NCBI RefSeq assembly: GCF_014117325.1
Contig: NZ_CP059732.1
Coordinates: forward strand, 7,567,001-7,631,000
DNA from: Spirosoma foliorum
GTDB lineage: Bacteria > Bacteroidota > Bacteroidia > Cytophagales > Spirosomataceae
Direction: 5' to 3'
Length of the DNA: 64,000 nt
Below, in pieces: positions 44,924 to 52,851 of this stretch (position 1 is its first letter; every line of letters begins with the position of its first letter). The notes beneath the pieces were generated by a model, which worked only from the letters and a program-made list of their open reading frames with translations, was not told the origin of the DNA and searched no databases. Made by a program: the position numbers and the translations under genes.

Positions 44924-45178
44924 TTAACCTTGATAGTGTTCTGCCTCAGCACGCAGTGGATAACCATCGAGCCAGAGATTAGTAGCAAACTGCAATTCGT
45001 CCTGAGTAATCTCATTGGCTTCATAGTAACGAATATGATTTTGCAATACCAAGTCCATTGTATGCCAACGCTCTTCATCCGTGGTGTTAAGCACCTGGTC
45101 GATTTCCTTAAGTAATTCAAGTTGTAGGGCCGCATTCTGGGCAAATTCCGGATTGATTAGATCTGAATTTGAATTCAT
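44924..45178 (-). CDS. Small hypothetical acidic protein of the element
   Basis: The 84-residue frame from ATG 45178 (MNSNSDLINPEF) is acidic and helical with no cysteine and no membrane segment. It lies antisense to the tail genes and divergent from the 205-residue gene, with about 106 bp between starts. I do not recognise a family. Composition and position support a real small gene, but an alternative start at 45229 exists. Confidence 0.5.
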   Translation of the reverse strand: MNSNSDLINPEFAQNAALQLELLKEIDQVLNTTDEERWHTMDLVLQNHIRYYEANEITQDELQFATNLWLDGYPLRAEAEHYQG

Positions 45179-45284
45179 ATTTGATATAGTTGATCCTGAA
45201 TAAGTTAGGTAAATTTTTCGTATTTTCATAGTACCACTTCACTATCAAAAGTGAGGTTTAGTTATCACTTTTTACCAGCACAAT

Positions 45285-45902
45285 ATGTACATCTTAACAT
45301 TACCAAGCGGATCTGTTTCGCTCTATGATTCTCCCTATAAACTACCCGAAAGTCAGCGCGTAGAATACGATTATTACAGCCTGATTCACTCGGCTATTGG
45401 ATCAGGTATTGAGGATATTGATCGGCACTTCGAGTTAATGGCGGGGTTAGTAGTAGCCGAGCCAGAAGATCAATTAATGGCTATTAATAATTTACGTTAT
45501 CTGCTAGCCAATCTGCTGGGCAAGCAAATCGCCCCCAACATTTTAGCCCTATGCTGTTTGGTTGAGTCGGTCAATGGTACTACCTGGGACGATTATTCTC
45601 CGGAAGGAGTAGAACAGTTGGCTGGACGGCTAAGTGAGTTGGGTGTCTGCCAGGAGCATACCGTAGGTATCAGCGCTCTTTACGAAAACATACTCAAGCC
45701 TCTTCAGCGTCAATACCCGAATCATTTCCCCAATACGCAGCATGAAGCCGATCTACGCTTACACAAGGCGCTGTTGTTTGAGGCTGATGAGCTACTCCAG
45801 CCCGATGATCCGACCTTAGATTTTCGTCGAAAGGATATTGAACTCGAAAATGTAGAAGCGATTAAGCCCCCCCCTCATGGTAGGCTCAGGCAATCGTCCT
45901 GA
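45285..45902 (+). CDS. Putative phage tail assembly chaperone (gpG-like), ending at a C8 slip site
   Basis: The 205-residue protein is largely helical and acidic; I do not recognise its sequence. The call rests on context: it lies immediately upstream of a tape-measure gene and its last codons overlap a second short frame, the arrangement seen for lambda G and GT. A run of eight C (45867-45874), read AAG CCC CCC CCT, lies 9 codons before its stop. A +1 (or -2) shift there would extend the product by about 60 residues. A sequencing error in the C-run is the alternative. Confidence 0.6.
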   Translation: MYILTLPSGSVSLYDSPYKLPESQRVEYDYYSLIHSAIGSGIEDIDRHFELMAGLVVAEPEDQLMAINNLRYLLANLLGKQIAPNILALCCLVESVNGTTWDDYSPEGVEQLAGRLSELGVCQEHTVGISALYENILKPLQRQYPNHFPNTQHEADLRLHKALLFEADELLQPDDPTLDFRRKDIELENVEAIKPPPHGRLRQSS

Positions 45903-46053
45903 TCTGATTCGGGAGTGCTATCGAGGTAATTTAATTGCCCTCCAGTTGGAAGGCCTGCCAGTAAGTGAGTCTACCTCGTCATTTTCATTCTGGGGCTACA
46001 TTGAGGCTTTAGAGCGAAGATATCGCCAGCAAAAAGCGAGTGATCAAGAATAG
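45877..46053 (+). CDS. Overlapping short frame, candidate frameshift extension (gpT-like)
   Basis: This frame (58 codons from ATG 45877) is open back to 45856, so it can be entered from the C8 run by a +1 or -2 shift. It encodes a helical segment (DLIRECYRGNLIALQLEGLP ... YIEALERRYRQQ). It overlaps the upstream gene by 26 bp. It may be the C-terminal part of a tail-chaperone fusion or an independent small gene; its amino-acid pattern looks coding. Confidence 0.5.
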   Translation: MVGSGNRPDLIRECYRGNLIALQLEGLPVSESTSSFSFWGYIEALERRYRQQKASDQE

Positions 46054-46293
46054 ACTATATAAACTGTTATTTTCTCATTGATGGTAGTGTCTCAGTTTGG
46101 AAAGCAAAGGGCCGGGAAAGATTAAGTTCAGCCGGGAGTGTGGCCTTCATTGCCGTTTACCATAAGTAGCACACTCTGACGGGCGGCTAACAGGGAATAG
46201 CAATAGCGGTAAGTTCTAAACGGCTATTCCGACTTACTATTAGTTACCACTTTTCAGGCTGGGACACCACCTCACTAATCACAAAAGTTTATT

Positions 46294-49200
46294 ATGGAAC
46301 AACCCATAGGATTCAAAGACCTGGCCGATTATGATGGTATCATGAAATCGCTGGCCAACCTCAGCACTGCAAGCCAAAAACTTGGGGAAAATTCTGAGGC
46401 TACCATTGACGGCATAAAAAAGGCATTAACGACCTTAATGGGCGTAATGGGTAAGTATCAAGCCCAATTGCAGACGCTGCGGGATTCGTCTGAAGCGCCC
46501 AAAATGGTAGCCGGTTTTGTAGAAACGGCAACGGCCATCCGTGCTAATAATACCCTTCTTGCGCAACATAAGACCGCGGTCGACAGCAACAATCGGGTAA
46601 TTGATCAAATGCAGTCCCGACTTTCGGCGCTCCAAAAGGAGTATGACAAACTAGATTTGTCGCAAAAGCAGGACATTCAACGAAAGAAAGAAATTGAACG
46701 GGAGTTAGTCCAAAATACCCGTGCCATTAATGCGCTGGCCTCAGCGACCAACAGTGCGGCCCGAACGGTGAAGGCCGCCGAAGGTTCGAATAATGCCCTA
46801 AAACAGTCAGTAGCTGCCCTAAAAAACGAGTTGAATGCGATGCCAGATGCCTACAAAAAAGGCACCGGAGAAATCAACGAACAGAACAAAGCAGCTGTAA
46901 AACTTAATGCTCAATATCAAGAGCAGGTAACTCTGTTGGGTAAAATCGAAAAAGGTCAGCAGATCCATAATCGCAATGTCGGAAATTACCCGAAAGGGAG
47001 CGGTGCGCTAAATGCCTTGGGGGATCTAACCGGCCTTGGTGGTATGGCGTCAGCCGCTGGGATCGGCGCTGTGATCGCGTCGGCGGGGGGGGCAGTACTG
47101 GAAATTGGACAGCAGTATGAGAAGCTCAATCTGTTAACTGAAAACGCCCTAAACAACAACAAGAAAGCGGCCGTCGAAGCCAATGCTATTATTCGGGATT
47201 TTGCTGATCATAGTCCACTGGAAATGGACAAAGTTACCGAGGCCTTTAATCGGCTCGTTGACATCGGGATTATTCCAACGAAAGAGCAATTGACCGAGAT
47301 ATCGGACATGGCGATTTCTAAGAATAAGGACATTACCGACTACGTCGAACTGATTGCTGATGCTCAACAAGGCCAGTTCGACCGATTGGCTGAATTCTCA
47401 ATCAATGCTACAAAATCGGGCGACAAGGTAATATTTACCTATAAGGGCGTTCGTACTGAAGTCGCCAACAACAGTAAGGCAATTTCCGATTACCTGATCG
47501 GTTTGGGTAAGGTTCAGGGAACCATGGGCGCGACTGAAAAACTAGCTCAGACATTTTCGGGCCGGTGGTCAACCCTAAAGGATACAACCAAAGGAATTGC
47601 CAGTGACCTCTATCAAACTTTCCTGCCTGCTCTAAATGGAGTTCTTGGTGCGTTGAATTGGGGTATCGGTATCGTCGGTGGATTCGTCAAGGGACTAAAG
47701 CAAATGGCCCAGGAGCAGGGCATATTAACGACAATTTTCAAGTTTGTTGCCAGTCCACTTGCCGCAACAACTGAAGCTTACCAGGCACGAGCACGTGCGC
47801 CCAAGGCTGCTGATCCCAACCAAACCCCTGAACTTGACAAGTTACGTAAACAGCAGGAAGCTCAGAATAAAATCAACGATGCCAATCGCAAGCAGGCCGA
47901 AGCTGAGGAAAAGGCTAAAAAGGATGCCGATAAGATTCTAAACGAGAAGCTATCTAATAGTAAGGCTGCTAATGATCAGTTATTGGCCAGTAATGAAGCG
48001 GCTCAACAGGATGGCCTTATTTCGGAGCGGGATTTTATTAAACAGCGCCAGAAAATTACCATCGATGGGATAAATGAACGCCAGGCTATTTTGACCAAAG
48101 CAGGCAAAAAGGAGACAGACGACTATAAAAAGCTGAATACTGAACGATTGGATGCCCAGACCCAATACAAACGGGATCTATTGAAGCTGAACTTAGCCGA
48201 TAGTAAATCCGATGCCTCCAAAGCCATTGCCGGTTTGGGTCGGGATCGAGAAGATGGGACAATAACGGATCTTGCTTACATCGAAGCTAAACGTGGTATT
48301 TTGGTTGCTTCTCTGAATGAACAAAAGCAGATCTTGCAGCAGGCTGGCCAGGGACAAAGTCAATTAGCTAAGGACATTGATCAACAGTTATTGGAGGTTG
48401 ATCGGGACTACTTCCGGGATAAGTTGAAGCTACTAAAAACTGGCTGGAAGGAGGAATTAGACCTTACCCGAGAAGAACTCAAGGCGATTAATGAGAATGC
48501 TGCTTCTGAGTATGATGAGGCCTTAGTCAAAATCAATCAGTTCTATAACGAAAAGCGTAAACTGGTTAGACGTGACATCGATGCGGGGAAAATCTCTGAT
48601 ATTGAAGGAGGTCAACTCTTAGGTAGATTGGATATTCAGGAGTTGCAAGACCAAATCAAGGCGGCTCAGGTTGCCTATGACAAAGATCAGTTTAACAGTA
48701 ATATATTGACTGAGTCGAAAATTAAACAGCTGGAAAAATACAAAGCTGCTGCTGCTGGAAATGCTAAAGAGGTTGCTGCCTATGATGAGCAGATTGCAGC
48801 CCTCAAAAAGGCAAGAGAGCAGGATGCAGTTAATGATACAATTGCATTAAATAAGAAGAAGGCTGACAATACTATTGCTCAATCAAATAGGGCAGATGCC
48901 AATGATGAAGAGAATACTAAGAAACAGAAGGCTAGGAGACAGCAGCTTACTGATACAGCTATTGAGATTGGCCGAACTTTAGTTGATGGTTTATTTGACA
49001 ACCAGCAACAGGAAACCCAAAACAAGTTAACTCAACTTGATCGCCAGAAAGCGAGTGAATTGGCCGCGGTTCAAGATAATGAAGCGGCTAAAGCAGCAAT
49101 TGAGGCTAAGTATACAGCGCAAAAAAATCAATTGATGCACCAGCAGGATGTCGCTAATAGGAATAAAGCCATTTTCGATATAGTCATCAATACGGCCGTT

Positions 49201-49770
49201 GCTGTTTCCAAAGTTATTGCCAATCCAATATTGGCAGCTTTAGTGGGTGCTCTAGGTGCCGTTCAGCTGGGTCTAGTGATGAGCCGACAACTCCCACAAT
49301 ATTTCGCAGGGAAAAATATTGATGGGATTACGAATGACAGCTATGCGGGCCCAGCTATTGCGGGGGAGCGCGGTCGTGAGCTATGGCAACATGATGGCCG
49401 TATTGATCTGGTCGATAAACCATCGTTGATCAACGTTGGGCGTAATGATGTAATTCTGCCCAACTATATGACGGAACACATCTTGCAATCAAACGCAATT
49501 GTTAGCCGGTCAGGAGCGCAGGCCCAGATAGGTAGTCGGCTCGTCGAGGCTCGGGATCAACATCAGGGTCGCCAGTTTGCCAGGGCGATTTCATTAGATC
49601 GTAATTCTATTTCGGTATTAGCCAAGGCAATCGGGGAAGCCAACAAAAATCTTCCTTTCAATCACACTACGTTTGATGCCCATGGAGTTGCTACCTATAT
49701 TCAGGAGGCAAACAGCCGTCGGCTCATTCAGCAGAATAAGCACCGGTTAGGCAATAAGCCGGGGAGGTGA
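46294..49770 (+). CDS. Phage tail tape-measure protein
   Basis: The 1158-residue protein sets tail length in siphophages. Residues 30-235 are coiled coil; a Gly/Ala-rich hydrophobic stretch lies near 245-275; residues 280-470 match the tape-measure domain (LNLLTENALNNNKKAAVEANAIIRDF ... SGRWSTLKDTTKGIASDLYQTFLPALNGVLG). A second long coiled-coil block covers roughly 500-930, a short hydrophobic part follows at 945-985, and the C-terminus is polar. By the rough rule of about 1.5 Angstrom per residue, it implies a tail of some 150-175 nm. No tail tube, baseplate or lysis gene follows. Confidence 0.9.
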   Translation: MEQPIGFKDLADYDGIMKSLANLSTASQKLGENSEATIDGIKKALTTLMGVMGKYQAQLQTLRDSSEAPKMVAGFVETATAIRANNTLLAQHKTAVDSNNRVIDQMQSRLSALQKEYDKLDLSQKQDIQRKKEIERELVQNTRAINALASATNSAARTVKAAEGSNNALKQSVAALKNELNAMPDAYKKGTGEINEQNKAAVKLNAQYQEQVTLLGKIEKGQQIHNRNVGNYPKGSGALNALGDLTGLGGMASAAGIGAVIASAGGAVLEIGQQYEKLNLLTENALNNNKKAAVEANAIIRDFADHSPLEMDKVTEAFNRLVDIGIIPTKEQLTEISDMAISKNKDITDYVELIADAQQGQFDRLAEFSINATKSGDKVIFTYKGVRTEVANNSKAISDYLIGLGKVQGTMGATEKLAQTFSGRWSTLKDTTKGIASDLYQTFLPALNGVLGALNWGIGIVGGFVKGLKQMAQEQGILTTIFKFVASPLAATTEAYQARARAPKAADPNQTPELDKLRKQQEAQNKINDANRKQAEAEEKAKKDADKILNEKLSNSKAANDQLLASNEAAQQDGLISERDFIKQRQKITIDGINERQAILTKAGKKETDDYKKLNTERLDAQTQYKRDLLKLNLADSKSDASKAIAGLGRDREDGTITDLAYIEAKRGILVASLNEQKQILQQAGQGQSQLAKDIDQQLLEVDRDYFRDKLKLLKTGWKEELDLTREELKAINENAASEYDEALVKINQFYNEKRKLVRRDIDAGKISDIEGGQLLGRLDIQELQDQIKAAQVAYDKDQFNSNILTESKIKQLEKYKAAAAGNAKEVAAYDEQIAALKKAREQDAVNDTIALNKKKADNTIAQSNRADANDEENTKKQKARRQQLTDTAIEIGRTLVDGLFDNQQQETQNKLTQLDRQKASELAAVQDNEAAKAAIEAKYTAQKNQLMHQQDVANRNKAIFDIVINTAVAVSKVIANPILAALVGALGAVQLGLVMSRQLPQYFAGKNIDGITNDSYAGPAIAGERGRELWQHDGRIDLVDKPSLINVGRNDVILPNYMTEHILQSNAIVSRSGAQAQIGSRLVEARDQHQGRQFARAISLDRNSISVLAKAIGEANKNLPFNHTTFDAHGVATYIQEANSRRLIQQNKHRLGNKPGR

Positions 49771-49799
49771 TCCTTTAGGTTACTATTAACCTTATTCAT

Positions 49800-49836
49800 G
49801 GCCAGCCAATACTTGTAGAAGTGGCTGGCCTTCTTT
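49800..49836 (+). terminator. Terminator after the tape-measure gene
   Basis: A perfect 9-bp stem (49800-49808 with 49822-49830) followed by TTCTTT, 30 bp after the stop. Confidence 0.75.
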
Positions 49837-50238
49837 ATTTCGATTAATAACAAAAAACGGAGCGAAGTCTATCACCAGGGATAACCCTGAAAATTAGGTG
49901 AGTCTTTTCGCGCGCATAGCATTTGATGTCAAAAAAACCTTCCTCGATTGGGTAGGGTGTAATTAGATTCTAAATTTCCCTGTTAATTCCCTGTTCTGAG
50001 GATGTTGCCTAACTGGGATAGGAAGCAACTGAAGATTTTTTCGGAGTCATTTTCTTGCGCGCGGGAAAGAGCGCGCCTGTTATTCGCCTGTTCTCAGGCG
50101 GACGTGTCACTTTCTAGTGAGGAAAAGAGTACCAAACCAGGAGGGGATAGAGATAGATCAATCGGGGGTGAAAACTTTTCAAGTTGAGTTTTGGAGCTAT
50201 AAATATGGAGTTACGTTTACTGATTATCCCAAATGAAA
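49837..50238. other. Structured intergenic region at the element's end
   Basis: No supported gene; a 61-codon frame at 50002-50187 has poor composition. Several GC-rich hairpins stand out in an AT-rich setting: CAGGG/CCCTG near 49876, GCGCGC/GCGCGC near 50058-50075 and CGCCTG/CAGGCG near 50085-50100. It may mark the element boundary or hold an unannotated RNA. Confidence 0.35.
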
Positions 50239-50262
50239 ATGCCCAGATACTAATCTGGGCAT
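50239..50262 (-). terminator. Terminator of the SHOCT-protein gene
   Basis: A perfect 10-bp stem (50239-50248 with 50253-50262) with a minus-strand TTTTC tail, 24 bp after the stop at 50286. Confidence 0.8.
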
Positions 50263-50285
50263 CAGCTATCACTAGGAAAGGCATC

Positions 50286-50819
50286 CTAATTGTTGAGTAG
50301 TTTCTTTTTCTGTTGATCGTACTCAGCTTGAGTCAATGCCCCTGCATCTAAAAGCTGTTTTAGCTTTAACAGCTCATCCGCTACAGAAACGGTTGAGGAG
50401 GTTGCTTGTGGTCGAGCCCCTACCATGGTATGGTTGATTGCTACAATTTCACCTACATCAATAGCCGATTGTATGTCAACAGAATAGTTGTAGGCTCCAG
50501 TAGGATTTATTACAGCAAATACCTTTTCACCCGTGTTTTTATCCTTCTGTACTTTAAAGAATTTAACGATCACAAATTTGCCAGCATAACGACTATCAAG
50601 GCTCATTGCCCTGAGGCCAACGATATAATTGGCCGGCTGCTCTATGTAAGCAAAAAGGCCACCATTCATTGATCCCTTACCCAGATAGAGCGTGTCTCCT
50701 GGAGATATCTCATAGTTACCTACGGAAATCGTTTTGTCAAATCGTTTTCCAGGAATTTGACTGTAAGAGGCTTTGTAGCATAGAAGCATCAGCAAGATTA
50801 AGTAGAGGTGTGTTTTCAT
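50286..50819 (-). CDS. Exported protein with C-terminal SHOCT domain
   Basis: The 177-residue protein has a signal peptide (MKTHLYLILLMLLCYKASYSQ), a beta-rich middle (about residues 28-125) and a C-terminal SHOCT helix pair (ADELLKLKQLLDAGALTQAEYDQQKKKLL, residues 147-175). SHOCT is an oligomerisation or targeting motif. The middle domain is not recognised. It has its own terminator and a long upstream gap. Confidence 0.8.
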   Translation of the reverse strand: MKTHLYLILLMLLCYKASYSQIPGKRFDKTISVGNYEISPGDTLYLGKGSMNGGLFAYIEQPANYIVGLRAMSLDSRYAGKFVIVKFFKVQKDKNTGEKVFAVINPTGAYNYSVDIQSAIDVGEIVAINHTMVGARPQATSSTVSVADELLKLKQLLDAGALTQAEYDQQKKKLLNN

Positions 50820-51197
50820 AAAATGCGTTTTGTCACAAAGGGTGGTAATTAATGCAACTACTAACAGAGATAATTAATTTGTCAGGCAAAACAACAAATA
50901 AACAAACAGTTAATTATATAGCTAATTGGACAATTAACTAAATGGTTGTTGGGTAGGTCAGCGGAAAGGGAAATAATTCGTCGTTTAAAAGAAAAATCAG
51001 TCTCACAAACTCAGCTTAAATGTGAGATTTCGAGTTTGATTAGTGAGACGACATTTTGAGACTTTATCTAATGTAGTAAGAATTTATCTGGATGATAGCT
51101 GGATTTATCTCAAGAATAGGGCGTTTGCTGATTCAGTATTTAACTCGAATCTTTATCCTTTAGCGAGTATATCGTTCACTTTTGCAACAGAGTTAAA
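50820..51197. promoter_or_regulatory. Divergent intergenic region with an interrupted hairpin
   Basis: The 378-bp gap between the SHOCT gene and the amidohydrolase is AT-rich and holds no gene. At 51000-51049 GTCTCAC pairs with GTGAGAC and AAACTC with GAGTTT, forming an interrupted 13-bp stem; a third copy, GTGAGAT, lies inside the loop (about 51022). It may be an operator. Confidence 0.4.
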
Positions 51198-52504
51198 ATG
51201 ACATCAGCCGCAGCAAAGTTTCTTACGACAATTCTGATTATAGCGTGGGCAGCAACCGTCGCTAACGCGCAAGGCAACTCATCAAATCCCATTTTAGTGC
51301 GGGTGGGTAAGCTCTATGATAGCGAAAAACGTGAATTCATCAAGAACCAAGAATACTCATCGAAGATGGCTTGATCAGCGCCGTTGGTAAACGGCTGGCC
51401 TATCCAAAAGGAACAACAATTATTAATCTGAGTCAGCATACGCTAACGCCTGGGCTGATCGATATGCATACGCATCTGCTGTTCTTCCAGAAACAAACCC
51501 CGACTGGCTTTGAGGATGGGGCAAGGCCTCCAGCTGAAGAGCGAGTTAAACGGGGGCTTGGATTTGCCAAACAGGATCTGAACGCAGGAATTACTACTGT
51601 GCGGGATGTCGGCAATTCGGGCCGCTACCTGAATGTTCGGTTAAAAGAACTCTTGGCTAGGGATGCCAAACTTGGCCCCGATCTGTTTGCTTCGGGGCCC
51701 ATTATAAGCCCTCCAGGGGGACAATTCGGTAAACTTGCTCCGGCGGATAGCCTTTTAATCCCTCAGGAATATACCGAAATTAAGGGCGTTGACCAAGCTA
51801 AAGCAGCGGTATTAGAGCATATTAAGCACGGAGTTGATGTCATCAAAATTTGTGCAAATACCTATGACAAGCTCCTTTCAGTGGACGAAATCAAAGCTAT
51901 TGTCGAGACGGCTCACGCTAGAAATATTCCGGTTACGGCTCATGCCACGTATGATGAACCTATCCGAAATGCAGTCTTAGGAGGTGTTGATGGCATCGAA
52001 CATGGGTATAGTGTATCCGACAGTACGTTAGCCTTAATGGCAGCTCGACATGTGTATTTAGTCCCCACTGATGTTTCGCGACGAAGGGGAAAGATATTAG
52101 TTGCCGGCCTGGGTATGATGGGTAAGACCGCTCAACTGGCCCTGCAAAGTTTGGATGCTTTCCATGAGCGATTAAGAAGAGCGGTAAAGAAGGGGGTGAT
52201 GATTGTCTCCGGATGCGATTTTTATAATGATGTCAACGGTCTGAAGTGGGGTCCGAGTTCAGTTGATGTGCTAGTAGGCTATCGAGAAGCAGGTTTATCG
52301 GTACCGGAGGTACTCAGTTTTGCTACGATCAATGCCGCTAAAGCCCTGCATCGTTCCGATAGCATCGGCATTGTTAAAAAGGGGATGCAAGCGAACTTGG
52401 TTGTATTCAGCGGTGATTTAGAGACAAACTTTGAGAAGTCCTTATTCGATGTTGAAGCGGTATTTCATAAAGGCAAATTAGTACACCAAAAAACTAAGAA
52501 GTAG
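51198..52504 (+). pseudogene. Amidohydrolase family protein, split by a frameshift
   Basis: Frame 1 from ATG 51198 gives a signal peptide and LVRVGKLYDSEKREFIKNQ, then stops at 51372. The following conserved start of the amidohydrolase core, ILIEDGLISAVG, is in another frame from 51353, and continues to 52504 with metal ligands DMHTHL, the His in VTAHATYD, the His in GIEHGY and the Asp in SGCDF. One missing base near 51351-51353 explains this. The family are exported metal-dependent hydrolases (imidazolonepropionase-/prolidase-like). Either a real pseudogene or a sequencing error; apart from the shift all key residues are intact. Confidence 0.82.
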
Positions 52505-52851
52505 CAGCATTGCAGATAGTCTCTTCTTAAGCATGATTATAGAATATTGTAAAAACCACCTAACATGATCGAGAATATGCAACCACACTAAGAAAAGTGC
52601 AAAATTGGTTCTTTAATTTATTCTCTAAATACGCTCCAAAGTGAGACGAGAAGGTATCTATATTTCGGGCATTTTATAAGATGGAAATACTGCCTGTTGC
52701 AGTGATAACGAACAGAATTTAATTTAGTCGACGTAGTTTAGTAACTTGCGGTACAGTAACTAGTTAGGCTCAACAGGTTCTGCCCTCTTATGCTAACTAA
52801 GCGAGCCTGGATATACCCGTACGTAACTGACTTTGATACCAACAGCTCGTT
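52505..52851. other. Intergenic region before the PAS kinase
   Basis: No gene supported. A short frame from ATG 52790 (21 codons) ends in TGA at 52853-52855 just before the kinase. No terminator hairpin after the amidohydrolase was found. Confidence 0.4.

Noticed and set aside
50002..50187. 61-codon plus-strand frame
   Set aside because: Composition is not protein-like and the frame runs through GC hairpins; no start context or homology I recognise.
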